From: Breviolum minutum Mf 1.05b.01 | Taxonomy: Eukaryota > Sar > Dinophyceae > Suessiales > Symbiodiniaceae | NCBI GenBank assembly: GCA_000507305.1 | Contig: DF239655.1 | Location: forward strand, 101,314-165,313 | Direction of reading: 5' to 3' | Length of the DNA: 64,000 nucleotides | Part shown: positions 1-10,431 of the stretch, in pieces | Position numbering within the stretch: the stretch's first letter is position 1 | How the letters are laid out: each line of letters starts with the position of its first letter | Translations under genes and position numbers: made by a program | The notes under the pieces: generated by a model | The model's input: only the letters and a program-made list of their open reading frames with translations | Databases searched by the model: none | What the model was told of the DNA's origin: nothing

Positions 1-306
1 CAAAACCGTTTTCCGGTTTTGGAAAAGTAAACATTTTATAGCGTAAAAAACCATTAAAAAAATTAGATTTGGTAGGTCTTGGTGGGGGCGCTGACATATT
101 TAAATATATTTGTATTTAAATATATAGAGTTGTTTTTTACAACAAAGTATCCAACAAGACTACTCTTCTGTGGAATACGTAGAATCAAGATGTTATAATC
201 CATCCATATCTTCCATTCTTCGTAAAGTTCGCTGCTCGCTGTGCAAAAACTGAAATTCCTTGATGCGTTTCATCGCTGTTTCTCGTTTTTCATTTGGCAA
301 ACTATA
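1..306. other. AT-rich stretch without recognised gene
   Basis: Nothing recognisable. It contains short A/T runs and a TATTTAAATATAT tract, but no convincing coding frame. It ends where the first family A element begins. Confidence 0.4.
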
Positions 307-410
307 TACCCTCGCTGAAACTAGCAGTTCGCACCTGAAAATGGATGCTTGGAATACTAGTTTCCTTTTAGGATGGCCTATTTTCAGGTGCGAATTCTTC
401 AGGGAGAGTA
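307..410. mobile_element. Family A TIR element (divergent copy)
   Basis: The left end TACCCTCGCTGAAACT and the right end TTCAGGGAGAGTA are imperfect inverted repeats. Internally, GTTCGCACCTGAAAAT pairs with ATTTTCAGGTGCGAA. This is the same plan as the better copies near 7.7, 31.6 and 53.0 kb. The short coding-like patch that follows (411-487) is too short to judge. Confidence 0.6.
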
Positions 411-573
411 GGCTGCCCCGCGGCTTGGCTTCGAGGTTAGCCGTGGTTCAAACACAACGGCAAGAAGCGGCGGAGGTGGCACCCTAGGGTGAACCTATGT
501 GATTCCTCGTGGGGTAAAACTGATAAAGTTCCAGCCAAAAAAAAAACAATACCTCTACTTGGATGACCGTGGA

Positions 574-690
574 AACGGGACTGTACCTCCTTTAAGGCAA
601 TTTTTTGGTATCTATGTTAAATTTTTGGGGTGTACCTCTTCAAAAAAGTCCATTTTCCAGCCCGCCATGTTGGTTTACCAGAGGGTACAT
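574..690 (+). repeat. Family O interspersed repeat, copy 1
   Basis: About 110 bp matching 7137-7246 in the same orientation. Shared blocks include TACCTCCTTTRAGGCAATTT, GGTATCTATGTTA and CCGCCATGTTGGTTTACCAG. It looks like the fused right ends of two TIR elements that were copied as one unit. Confidence 0.65.
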
Positions 691-699
691 GGATGTCCA

Positions 700-1527
700 T
701 GGAAGTGATCGTAACTAATTAGTAGGTTTGTTTATACCCTACTTAAGGGACTTATAACCTACTTTTATAGGGGTTATAACCCAGTTACTAAGTACTGGCA
801 GGACTACCCAGTATATTTGGAAGTCTCTTTATGAAGTTGGTCTTCTATCAGTATTTTTTTGGTTGTAAGATGAATAGCAACTCTTGCGTTTCATCTGAAT
901 CTTTGTGTCAAAATCGTAGAGTTTCTAGATTTTGCTGCCGCCGTTTTGTGGGGAGTTGTGCAAAAATTCCCATTGGATTTCATCAGAGGCCTAGAGTAAT
1001 GCACCAATAAAGATATCAGTATTGTCTATATTTATGGGCCCGCCAGACCTAGATTTTTAGAGGTTTTTTATGGTAAATAACCTTTTTAGGTGGCCAAAAC
1101 CTTTCTTTTTCGGTAGGTTTTGGGGGGCTCATGGTTTATATATGCACATGTATGACCTACCTACGCATGATGTAGGGAAAAAAAACGCTGAGCTTAAGAA
1201 AATCTGATCTTAGTAACGTACCCTGCAATCCCATACGTACATGGATCTGGAAGGGATAGCCATGGATAATCTTTTTCTGAAAGGGCATGTTCTTGAAAGG
1301 TCCGAGCTCTTGGTTGCCGAATTAATGTGTGCCAGGGGATAGCCATGACTTTAATTTGGAGCTAAACTGTCCTGCAATTCTTCTAAGACCCTAGTTGCAA
1401 CGAAAACAACACTCCCCACGTCCGAAGAACTAGAGTTTCTTTTGTTAGACAAGTTTACTGAAAGTGTTAGAATGAATGGAAACCATATAAATACCCAATG
1501 TGATGAGTTACGATGTCGATGTTCTCA
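700..1527. other. Intergenic or intronic sequence
   Basis: No supported gene. Part of a family F element (GTAAGT-type ends, internal ACTTATAACCTAC blocks) lies at about 700-800. The rest is unannotated. Confidence 0.35.
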
Positions 1528-1700
1528 TTGAATCCCATGAGAAACCACAGGAAACCATAGGAAACGATAGAAAACCATAAGAAACCTCAGAAAACCACAC
1601 TAAACCATGGGAGACTATAGAAAACCTGAGGAAAATTTCAGGAAACCATAAGGAATCCATACAAAACCTTGGAAACTCTTTTAAATCCATAGGAATCCAC
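1528..1700. repeat. Degenerate minisatellite, ~11-12 bp unit
   Basis: Many imperfect copies of a GAAACCATAGGA-like unit run head to tail (GAAACCACAG, GAAACCATAG, GAAACCTCAG, GAAACCATAAG and so on). The array is decayed and ends at a GC-rich island. Confidence 0.7.
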
Positions 1701-1706
1701 TGCAAG

Positions 1707-1819
1707 GCCTTTGGCGCTCTTGTACAGCGCCTTTCACGTCACCGGCGCCGTTTGGTGACGCTTGGCCGGAGACGCTGCGCCGCTGCGTGGGCGGAAGGCG
1801 TGGCCCGTCCTCAGCCAAG
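1707..1819 (+). CDS. Candidate GC-rich exon, unknown protein
   Basis: A GC-rich island in AT-rich surroundings. One + frame is open and ends at CCAAG|GTCACA, which resembles a donor site. Its left edge is CTGCAAG. The predicted peptide is Arg/Pro/Gly-rich with no recognised domain. The minus strand is also open here, so both strand and coding status are uncertain. Confidence 0.25.
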
Positions 1820-2339
1820 GTCACATCAAAATGGTGATAAGTGAGGGAATCCATTTGGTATAGTAAGGTCACCCCAAATTTTAGGTATATATTCCTATTT
1901 GGTATTTTAGAATGAAGTGTAATTTTAGGTGACCTTGGGGCAGGTCAGCCCAAGTATATGAGTCATTATTATGAGTAAACAACTGTAGTACTTACACACT
2001 GTAATATGTGTATTTGTTTCCGGTGTATATGGTGATTATGAGTTTAACTTACACAGTATACAGTGTGTGATGAAGGTGTGTGACGTTATACATAGTTCAT
2101 ATTTTGTAAATATATTGGGTATGTACTTTTTGGCATGCTCACTTTTCAAGCAAAGCTATGAATTTCGACAACAAACCACGATGTGAAAAGACAACCGAAA
2201 CCCTGGGCCACTTCCCGGGACCTGGTCATCCGGAGACACAGCCGAATATATCTAGTAATTAATTGGTTAATTGGTGAGGATACCCACCTGAAGTTTAGAG
2301 TTCGCCCCTGAAAAATGAAGGCCGGAAGACTACTTACCC

Positions 2340-2415
2340 ATTGGGTTTGCTTACCATAGGGATCCTGGCCCACCTTCTGAGAATGGTAATGTAACCTAAA
2401 TACCTCGCGTTTCGT
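2340..2415 (+). repeat. Family K interspersed repeat, copy 1
   Basis: GGGATCCTGGCYCACSTTYT, then GAGAATGGTAATG, AACCTAAATAC and CGCGTTT recur at 43330-43395 in the same order and orientation. No TIR was found, so the nature of this repeat is unknown. Confidence 0.6.
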
Positions 2416-3939
2416 TTCGGTGATGATAGACCCCAATAATCCTCTACCACTTTGCAAATTGGTATCCGGTGATTGGGTAGATTGCTGTGGATGTTTTGGA
2501 AGCCAATTATCGTACTGCTAGGATGCCTTTGGGAGTAGGCAATAAATCTTAAGTACACCCATTTAAGTGCAGATAAACACATCAGATAGTTCCTGTACTC
2601 CATTCTCCATTCAGCACCTATAAAGACTGTAAATAATCTCTTAGAAATATGGACTCTCGGCAAATTATCAGCACCCCCGTGTGATTTTAATATTTTTTTG
2701 GGGGCGGCATGACCATCACATGGATTTTAGTTGGATTGAGATATATTGAAACCCGTAAGCATTAACATGGACACATAGGGATACCCAAAAGATCCGATGT
2801 TTGAAAGGAATCTTTTAGACATCAAAGATCTTTGGGGTCCATTGGCACTGGCTGCCAGGTGCACAAGTTCTGCAGGCTGCATTTCCTGAGGCAGACAGAA
2901 GTTGGTGGGTGTGTCATCACATCCCATAAGGGATTGATTTACTGTCTAAAGAGGATAGTGAAGGATGACACATGTGTAACAATAACCCAGCCAAGGATTA
3001 AGACATAGAGTCATAGACTGACATGATTGATAGCAATCATGAAATCATGATTTGAATCATTTTTTCTGTCCCAATTTGTATTTTGTTCCCCCCCAAAAAA
3101 TATTTGGCAAACATGTTGTGATCTTCTCCAACTTCAATGGTTAACTTCCGAAGAAAATCTGTTCATCATGACCTTACTGTCCGGCACCGTAACTACCCTG
3201 GATATTCTTGGTGACTCACCTGTTTCTACCCGTGCAACATTGCGGCCTTCAAGGCTTAATCTGCAATTGGCCAATCAATCTAAGAATAAGCCCGTGACTA
3301 CACTAACCCTTTTTACATGTTTTAATCCAAGGAAAAGTCAACGGTTCTTCAGAACACTGAGGGTAAGAAAGTTGCTAGTAACCAAACTTGGATTTTTTTT
3401 GCGGACTTATCCATGGAGAATCTTTTGAGTGGTGAAATCACTGAATGCGATGCAAGCACTATGCAAATAATCATCCAACTTCCCTTGTGTTGCAGAAGTG
3501 AACCACTAGCTAGCTGGTGGTTGGCCGTGTCGATACTTGAGCCTCTTCTAGGTGCCGATGGTGCCGACAAGTAATTCAAAACTTGATTCCATCACCTTCA
3601 TCACTAAGATCACTAAGGGGTTCCTACAAGAAAAACAAAAACAAGCAAAAAACGCCGAGTGTTTCCTCTGCTACTGAAAACATGGCGAGGCTGGAATCCA
3701 TGAACCTTTTGAACACATATGTCCTTATTGAAAATGATCGATTTTCCAACCAGCCATCTTAGTCTACTGGGGTGAAAACCACTCAACCTCCATCAGAAAT
3801 AAGTACTTACTAAGTCCTTATAATTTAAGGGGACAAAGATTAAATACAGATTCCTAGTAATTAAACCACACCTATAACTTCTAAACCTTAAGTAATTAAC
3901 AAAAACCCAAAACCCGTTAAAGGACATCCCATCCCTTAG

Positions 3940-4066
3940 ACAAACATCCCGAAGATTTTCCCAACGGTTGAAAACCAACTCCCCAGGTGGATCTGGTTCC
4001 AGAGATGCCAAGATCACCCGACTCAGCGAAGGCAATTTTCCCCGGAAAAAAAACGGCTGCACTCAG
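3940..4066 (+). CDS. Candidate internal exon, unknown protein
   Basis: Open + frame bounded by an acceptor-like ATCCCTTAG and a donor-like CTCAG|GTATAT, 127 nt, leaving phase 1. The 42-residue peptide is rich in Pro, Gln and Arg with no domain recognised. The opposite strand is open as well, so this call rests mainly on the two splice-like boundaries. Confidence 0.25.
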
Positions 4067-4478
4067 GTATATAATAGATAAGCTTAAACTTTAGGGGTTT
4101 ACGGTTTACATATATATATATATGGAAAGGAATTTTGGAAACGTTTTTTAACTTTTTATGTTCAGTGTTGTTTTTTTTGGGGTGAGGGTTCCCGGAAAGG
4201 GACCCATTTTCAAGATGGACAATTTCATCTTCCAACCATTGATGTTCAGGGGCAAAACTGTTTAGTTTTCACGGGGAGTGTCGTGGAGACTGATGACTGT
4301 TACGAGGTGACAAGTTAAAAGTTCAGGCACATCTTCTATTGGAAAAGTTGGACTTCCATTGCTATGGATTATTTTAATCATATCAGTTATTTATAATTAG
4401 GTAAGATTCAATTCTATGTTCGTATCAACTTAGAGGATGCATACCTATTGCGGCCGAGTGTTCCTTTTAACCATGAAC

Positions 4479-4655
4479 CAGCTGAATGATTAGGGATTCA
4501 ATTTTGCCTTTGTTGTTAATTGTTGGTTTTGGTTGGTGGTTTGGATTCCTGGGATCCCCCGAACATGAAAGGGATTGGGATTCTTAAGGGCACCCGGAGA
4601 AAAATCCCAAACCACCGGGACCCAAGCAATTAACCATACTAGTTGTTGTTTTGTA
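4479..4655. mobile_element. Family L TIR element
   Basis: The left arm TTGGTTGGTGGTTTGG and the right arm CCCAAACCACCGGGACCCAA are inverted repeats. Related copies lie at 37104-37240 and 55529-55643. The right end is followed by TTTTGTAG, an acceptor-like sequence. Confidence 0.55.
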
Positions 4656-4798
4656 GCTCCAAACGGACACATCACCACCTCATCTTCCAAATGCCGGTGA
4701 GGCAATTGCTAGTGTGCCGCCTTTGCGCTTGGCAGAGTTACCCGTCGACGAGGTTCCCACGGGTACGGCATTGGGAATCTCGGTTCCCTAACAGCAAG

Positions 4799-4947
4799 TG
4801 GAGCAGTGACCAGTTGGGGCCCATGGTTATTTGTTTTACATATGAGATGAAGAAACTACCCAGTTATATGATATATGGGGGGTTATAATATGCCATGGTA
4901 AGAATCTCTATAAAACCAATCAGTATAATGGAATGTCAGCCAAGGGA
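4799..4947. repeat. Family I interspersed repeat
   Basis: It begins GAGCAGTGACCA and contains an ACTACCCAGTTATAT core followed by ATGGAATGTCAGCCAAGG. The same order recurs at 46951-47085, 53278-53375, 54398-54545 and 58041-58172. Confidence 0.65.
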
Positions 4948-5117
4948 TTTTAACGTTGCTCAGTGATCATGTTTGTTGCGTAGCCTACAGAGTTCATCCA
5001 ACAGAGACTTGGCATTGCCGGTGGTTGATATAACTCATGGCGGGTTGCAGCAAGTGCAAAGTTCGGCAACCACGCGATGCACTGCCGAGATCACAGATTC
5101 CCCATCCGGTAATCCAA

Positions 5118-5267
5118 GATACTGTTGATACTGTTGATACTGATGGAAGAAATCCTGCACCAGTTGATATGTAGTTTATCTATGTTCGCTATGTTTATCT
5201 CATGATTACAGATATTACAGGGTCTTATACATCCCAGGTGGTTGTTTGGGATTTCAGCCATCAACAG
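5118..5267. mobile_element. Family D TIR element
   Basis: The left end GATACTGTTGATACTGATGG (TIR partly triplicated) pairs with the right end CCATCAACAG. The interior GAAATCCTGCACCAGTTGATA is shared with the copies at 13.1 and 24.0 kb. A fragment of a second family D copy lies immediately to the right (5268-5300). Confidence 0.7.
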
Positions 5268-5769
5268 TAGTTCAGAAATCTGGCCAACCACTTGGGAGGT
5301 GAAAGAAACACTGAGACACTGGAGTGGATTAAACTACCCATTGAATTGGTCCTCAGTGGTAGTAACCAATTGTCATCCATGTATGGTTTGTTTACCTACA
5401 TTTGGATAATATGTGCCTGATACAGCGAATGCATCAAGAAATACTAAGAAAGTTTATTTACCTATCATCCTGAACACCATATTTTCCTTCTTCAAAAATA
5501 TAAATGTGGGATGATGCAAGAAAAATTTGTGTGTATATATATATATATTGTAACACATGCCATTCTTGGATGTCCATATTGCTTCTATCCCATGGCTGTG
5601 CTTTTGGTGAAACTGGTTAATCTCCTCGCGTCCAGGCACTTGTGAGCCACATGAACACAGCTTCAATTGAAAGTCCTTCTGGTAGTTCCATTCGAAGTGT
5701 CTTGGCAGATGTGGAAATCCATCCACAGCCGCGCCATGAAAATTTCACCTACCAAATTTGGCTGCCACT

Positions 5770-5892
5770 TGGAGGATCATCCCAGTTAGTAAGTAGAAGG
5801 CCATTTGGAAGGGGTCCCACAGCTCTACTTAGGGGACTTACGATCACCTTGGTTATTAACCACGCATCCAAGTCCTGGGCTGATCCTCCAAG
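5770..5892. mobile_element. Family F TIR element
   Basis: The left end CTTGGAGGATCATCCCAG pairs with the right end CTGGGCTGATCCTCCAAG. GTAAGT occurs just inside the left arm and the right arm ends CCAAG, so both ends could work as splice sites. The internal block GGGACTTACGATCACC is shared with the copy at 7.25-7.4 kb. Confidence 0.7.
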
Positions 5893-6154
5893 CACACTAA
5901 GAACATCATCCAACTTAAGATCCGGATACCGGAATAAAAGGGTGACAACAAAAAATCGCATTTTTGCAGGGCTAAGTTCCTGGGTGTTGGCAGCGGCTTT
6001 TGTTGGTATTGCAGCTTGATTTCCTTATTCGAATGATTCAACTGGATCTGTTGAAGGGAGGTAGAACATACACAAAACCTTCCTACTAGAAAGCTACTTC
6101 GAAAACCTACATATCAATATACTCCTCTGACATTAGTGGTGTACTTACTACCAC

Positions 6155-6517
6155 TTGCAAGTGGAGGGGAGCAGTGAGAATTTCCCTGCATATCAGATGT
6201 TTGCCACATTCTATAAATGCCTTTGGCATTTTGGTGTGACGGAATCATCTCGGATGCAGTGTGTGGTTGTAAGTAATGGAGAGTTCTTCCTTGTCGAGCC
6301 TCACAACTTCACAGATCTGGTTTCGGCACCAAAATTTCCGGAGGAGGGTTTTGAACGCCTCAAATGGATGAGTCGCTTGGATACGTTTTGGTTGAAACTT
6401 ATCAAGTGGAAATTTCTGCATTTCGGTAAGTCTTCAAATGGTTCATCGTTTCATTGCGATGTAAGTGTAGCCAGCATTAAATACTACCTTCATGGTAAGC
6501 CTGAGGAGACCTCTTAG
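6155..6517 (+). CDS. Candidate exon or ORF, unknown protein (120 codons)
   Basis: A 120-codon open frame with balanced composition (aromatic, acidic and basic residues mixed) and no repeat inside. It contains two donor-like sites in frame, TTTCG|GTAAGTC after 6425 and CATG|GTAAGCC near 6495, so the true exon may end early. No ATG is needed if it is internal; the frame opens at 6137. No domain recognised. Confidence 0.35.
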   Translation: MQVEGSSENFPAYQMFATFYKCLWHFGVTESSRMQCVVVSNGEFFLVEPHNFTDLVSAPKFPEEGFERLKWMSRLDTFWLKLIKWKFLHFGKSSNGSSFHCDVSVASIKYYLHGKPEETS

Positions 6518-6639
6518 CTGGTTGGCAAGGGTTCATAGAGGTGGATATCTAAAATTTCCTCCGTCATGGGAGCTGCTTGCTAAGAAGCTGTTGATGGAAG
6601 AAATCTCAAATCTCATGTTGAATTTAAAGTTACACTCCG
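6518..6639 (+). CDS. Candidate exon upstream of a family B element
   Basis: The acceptor-like CCTCTTAG precedes a 122-nt open stretch that ends at CTCCG|GTAAAC. That GTAAAC lies inside the left TIR of the family B element. The peptide has a Leu/Glu-rich part (ELLAKKLLMEEI). If the element is removed at GTAAAC...GGTAG, the frame continues in phase 1 into 6730-6790. No domain recognised. Confidence 0.3.
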
Positions 6640-6735
6640 GTAAACTAACATAGCAATGGAAAATGGACCCTTTGAAGATGTATTTCCTATAAAAAATGGC
6701 GATTTTCCATTGCCATGTTAGTTTGGTAGAGGGTA
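6630..6735. mobile_element. Family B TIR element
   Basis: Left end TTACACTCCGGTAAACTAAC, right end GTTAGTTTGGTAGAGGGTAA. Internal arms AGCAATGGAAAAT and ATTTTCCATTGCC pair. It belongs to the same family as the near-identical copies at 37.8 and 63.0 kb. Confidence 0.7.
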
Positions 6736-7082
6736 ATTGGCCCAACATATTCCAACTATTTCGAAAACAGTTACACCCTATGGATCCAAGTATACCTCCT
6801 TTCAGAAGATACACATATTGCCCCCAAATTGTACCCTTTTGGTGCCAAAACCAAGCAGTGGATTTTGTGGATCCATAGGGACATTTCTTTTGATAAAACC
6901 TGATAGAAAAACTGAGAAGCGCTGAAATGTTTTGTTTTTTGAGTCTATGACTGAGACATTGTGATTGGCAAATAAGGAGCTTCGATGATCATTTTCCTAA
7001 TCCTACATGGTCCGAGCAAAGGGTTGCAACAAGGTGCACCAACCAGGTGAACTAAGATGACAATAGATATTTCCCATTCTCA

Positions 7083-7246
7083 ATACGGAATACACCCCCG
7101 AAAACGAACATGGATACCCAAAATGATGGTTTGGACGTTTGTACCTCCTTTGAGGCAATTTTTGGTATCTATGTTAGATTTCTGGGGTGTACATCTTCAA
7201 AACGTCTATTTTCCACCCCGCCATGTTGGTTTACCAGAGGGTATAC
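7083..7246 (+). repeat. Family O repeat, copy 2, with additional TIR arms
   Basis: 7137-7246 matches 574-690. Here an extra upstream arm TACACCCCCGAAAACGAACA pairs with the internal TGTTAGATTTCTGGGGTGTA. This shows that the repeat contains a complete element (7089-7190) followed by the right end of another (ATGTTGGTTTACCAGAGGGT). Confidence 0.6.
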
Positions 7247-7400
7247 TTGGAGCATCATCCCATTCAGTAAAAAAAAAACGATTAATAACACGGTGATCGT
7301 AAGTCCCCTAAGTAGGGTTGTTCCCTTTCTAAATGTCCTTTTCATGGTTTATAAATGGGGAGTGATCCTAACCACTTACCAAATGGGACGATCCTCCAAA
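7247..7400. mobile_element. Family F TIR element
   Basis: The left end CTTGGAGCATCATCCCATTC and the right end AATGGGACGATCCTCCAAA are inverted repeats. The interior GGTGATCGTAAGTCCCCTAA matches the copy at 5.8 kb. Confidence 0.6.
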
Positions 7401-7411
7401 TAATTAGCCAA

Positions 7412-7525
7412 CCCTAAGGCTCCATAGGATGTCATGGGGTGTCAAAACCACCTGTTTTAAGGCCCCAGGGGTGTCATTAGGAGGGTCTGGTGTTTCCATA
7501 GGAGGGGTCAGGAGCCTTAGGGAAG
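7412..7525. mobile_element. Family H TIR element
   Basis: The left end ACCCTAAGGCTCC pairs with the right end GGAGCCTTAGGG. The interior GGTGTCATTAGGAGGGT is the reverse complement of the block in the copy at 44722-44826. Other copies lie at 34.7, 41.8, 42.5, 47.8 and 53.9 kb. Confidence 0.65.
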
Positions 7526-7653
7526 ATCACCGTCATCTCCGAAATCGTAAAAAACATCTCCGAAAGGTCATGGGAACGAAATCTTGAATGAACAAAGCGC
7601 CTCTGAGAACGATGTTTCAAAAGTTCCGCCAGGCCGAGGGATTTTCGGATGGG

Positions 7654-7758
7654 TACCCCCTGGAAGTTTAACATAGCCCCTGAAAATATACCATCCGAAA
7701 AGGCAAGTAGTCTTCCAACCATCATTTTTCAGGGGCTATGTTAAACTTCGGGGGTGTA
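7654..7758. mobile_element. Family A TIR element (well preserved)
   Basis: TACCCCCTGGAAGTTTAACA pairs with TGTTAAACTTCGGGGGTGTA. Inner arms TAGCCCCTGAAAAT and ATTTTTCAGGGGCTA also pair. It is TA-bounded and nearly the same as 52961-53071. Confidence 0.8.
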
Positions 7759-8119
7759 TAGGATAGGTATGGGATAGGTATAGGATCTTTGCCCCATGGA
7801 AAAAATTGAGATTCCGAACTTGGAAACCAAATGATTTTCAGGTTCCAGTTGTTGAACTCTTGGGATGGTATGGATGTTGATTTGGCTCTCAAAAAAGCCC
7901 TATGTTTACCGTCTTGAACTTTGGACTTGTTGACCATTTTTGTTGATGATGTTTTGATTGTTTTCATGTCATGAAAAAAAATCGGAGCGTTTACATGTTT
8001 GATATTTTTGCGGTGTTGTATATTACGTCGAACTTGGAAGGGGATTCCAGGTGATTGTTGTTTCAAGGTCATCAGGAAGATTGTTGCGATTGTTGGACAC
8101 TCTAGAGGTAGATACTAGT

Positions 8120-8760
8120 ATATATATCCAATTAATTAATACTTGTGATCTTTACTTTGTACCATGGGATTCATGTCCATTTGGTAGATATGCTTGATGT
8201 CCAACCATCGAGTCCAATCAAATCGACGTAACTGATGGTTTTAGTTGCTCTTGATGGTTCAGAAATCCTGCTAACCAATGATGGTTGGTAGTTTATCCCA
8301 CTATGCACAGGGTCTTATACACTGTCAGGTGGTGATTGCTGGGGGGGAATCCTCCCAAAATGATCCAACTCTTTGGATTTGCGCTCCAAAGTGCCAAAAA
8401 TCTTCCAAGATACGAATATTTCATCCCAGTTACTATTTAATATCTTGGGTTGGAAGGGAGCAAAGGAGCTAAGGGTGATAGGTTAACCAACATGGAAGGT
8501 GAACATGGATCTCTTGAAGAGTTTCGCACTTGGAAACATCATCATTTCAGATTCCATGTCAGCTGGTTGGTTCATTCACCCATTTTGATGTGTTTGTCGT
8601 GATCCGGATCAGTGATGACTTGTGCGGCTTGTTTCACCATAATATAAACATATTGTGTATGTATATATAAATATATACACATGTATATATGTATCTCGCA
8701 CCTCCTATTGAACAATAATATACGCATTTTGCGGCTCATTGTACAGTTACAAGCACCATT
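8120..8760. other. Non-coding stretch with TA-rich microsatellites
   Basis: A partial family D left end lies at about 8251-8340 (TTGATGGTTCAGAAATCCTG). ATATAT-rich tracts occur at 8640-8700. A short open patch at 8480-8610 cannot be judged. Confidence 0.35.
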
Positions 8761-8797
8761 GATTGCCCACTTATTTTGATAATCCAGGAATCAGAGC

Positions 8798-9295
8798 AGA
8801 AATGTCATGGCTGTTCAAAGGTACTTGTACCCGGTACTGTACCTTGCATTTGCAGCAATCAGAGTGGAAACATAGCTGCACAAAAAGATGATTGTTGCTG
8901 AGATGTTGGAAACTTTGACATGCACAATTGAAGAGCTGAGAATGTTTTGGGAAACCCAAAAGAGGAGCCCACAGATGTCACCAGCTATGTGGAAGTCCTT
9001 AGACTTTAGCCACCCAAGCACTTTGCCAGTGCCTTGGTGCTTACATGGTGACTCAGCTCCTTTCACTGAAGCAGACAGCTTGCAAGTGCTGTCAATGAGA
9101 TGCTTGCTGACCAAGAGGCCCATTGGAGAGTCCCAGCTCTTACTCACAGCCCTTCCCAAAGCAGCACTGACAAAGGAGGGCTGGCAAAAAAAGATGGAGA
9201 CTGTGGCCTGGAGTTTCTCATGCTTGAGAGAAGGAGTTGCACCAAAAAAAGATGTAGAAGGAAAAAATGGAAAAAGAAAGAGGAAAAAGATTTAG
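8798..9295 (+). pseudogene. Fragment of a multicopy dinoflagellate-type protein family
   Basis: Reading + from about 8798, the frame runs to TAG at 9293-9295 with a single in-frame TAG at 8873-8875. Downstream of that stop it is open for 139 codons. The segment PWCLHGDSAPFTEADSLQVL is its most distinctive part. From memory it resembles a repeated family in dinoflagellate genomes with an HGD-G/S motif, whose function I cannot name. The C-terminus is very basic (GKRKRKKI). Possible alternatives are an intact exon starting after the TAG, or a chance ORF. Confidence 0.45.
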
Positions 9296-9470
9296 GAAAG
9301 GGTGGCTGTGGATGGCTGGAACATGACCTTATTTTTCAATAAGACACACATCTTCAAATGCATGGCAAGGGAGCATTACCATTTTTGCTAGGAAATATTC
9401 TACATTTGAACGCATGGTTGTTTTTTCCATTGTCACATTCGTTTTTTTGGGGGGTGTATTTTCCAAACAG

Positions 9471-9640
9471 CTGAAGGGTGTGTACCCTGATCCAGCCAGT
9501 CATACAGCAGCAGAGGTGATGCAGCAGATGTGCAGCGGGTCCTTCCGCGTGAAGCAAGCTTCGAAGGTGGAGGGGTCCAGCGGGTCGGGCCCAAGTTCTC
9601 CCCAAAGTTTCACTGAAGGAGTCGGGCAACCGGGTACCTC
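9471..9640 (+). CDS. Candidate GC-rich exon
   Basis: It starts directly after TTTTCCAAACAG, a strong acceptor-like sequence, and stays open past 9640, where CAACCG|GGTACC could be a donor. The peptide is Ser/Gly/Pro-rich (SGSGPSSPQSF), probably disordered. GC content is higher than in the surroundings. The opposite strand is open too. Confidence 0.35.
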
Positions 9641-9779
9641 CTGGATCCCCATTTTCAACCTTTTTTTAATGGATGGAAATGGTGAGTTTCAACCCCATTT
9701 TCCAAATAAAGGTTTGGTTCATCATCCAACTGAAACAAGCATTTTAAAGTGGATGTTTCGGGTACCAAGCTAATTTGGA

Positions 9780-9901
9780 GGTACTCCTCCGAAAACTAGA
9801 CTAAATGTCGCCTGAAAAATGATGGGACTTGAAGACAAGCCTTTCCCGGAAACAAATGGTTCCTATTGAGGGGACGTTCGTTAATTTTCGGGAGGGTGGT
9901 A
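9780..9901. mobile_element. Family A-like TIR element (divergent)
   Basis: Left end GGTACTCCTCCGAAAACTAG, right end TTAATTTTCGGGAGGGTGGTA. Inner arms include GTCGCCTGAAAAATGATGGG. Both ends are TA-bounded. Confidence 0.5.
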
Positions 9902-10068
9902 CTGTTTGGCTGTTTTATGCGGTGGGAATTTCCTTACAAGACGGCCGAACATACTGCTCTCAGCACTTCGCCTGCGCCTTATCTGTTCTTGTCTCCTTCC
10001 TCTTGTCCCCTCATACCAGTCTAAATGACGCTTTGGGGAATCATGATTTTCTTTCTTAGAAAAGTACG

Positions 10069-10431
10069 ATGGGAGAAACAAAAAACACAGGCAATAAAAC
10101 GCGTATAACCAGGGGTTGCAGAAAATTGCTTGTTTTGGATCCTTGTGTGGGATTTTGCTCATCGTCACGGCTTTGGGGGCTTGAAACGAAAGATCTATCG
10201 ACCTGTTTTCGCGATGTTGATACGGGGGCCTATTCATTTTGCAAGCCCTGTGACATGTTTCCTTCCATGGATAGGTTTCCCTTCATGGATAGGTATCTCT
10301 CACAATTATGTACCGACCCTCTGAAATCCATTAAGGTGTCCAGCACAAGAAAAGACCTGAAGGACATTTTGGACAACAAAATCCATAAAGTCGCAACACC
10401 CGCAGTTGGTGGTCATTTTTGTTGGATGTGA
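10069..10431 (+). CDS. Candidate ORF of 120 codons, unknown
   Basis: Uninterrupted ATG-to-TGA frame with mixed composition and several Cys residues. It contains a short internal direct repeat (TTCCATGGATAGGTTTCCC, then TTCATGGATAGGTAT). No domain recognised. The length alone is compatible with chance. Confidence 0.25.
   Translation: MGETKNTGNKTRITRGCRKLLVLDPCVGFCSSSRLWGLETKDLSTCFRDVDTGAYSFCKPCDMFPSMDRFPFMDRYLSQLCTDPLKSIKVSSTRKDLKDILDNKIHKVATPAVGGHFCWM

Noticed and set aside
5268..5298. A 31-nt exon after the first family D element
   Set aside because: TTCAGAAATCTGGCCAACCA is itself a fragment of a second family D copy, so the open frame is element sequence.
7895..7980. FVDDVLIV peptide resembling a reverse-transcriptase YxDD motif
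   Set aside because: The surrounding frame has stops on both sides, no other reverse-transcriptase motifs are present, and a minus frame is open through the same bases; probably chance.
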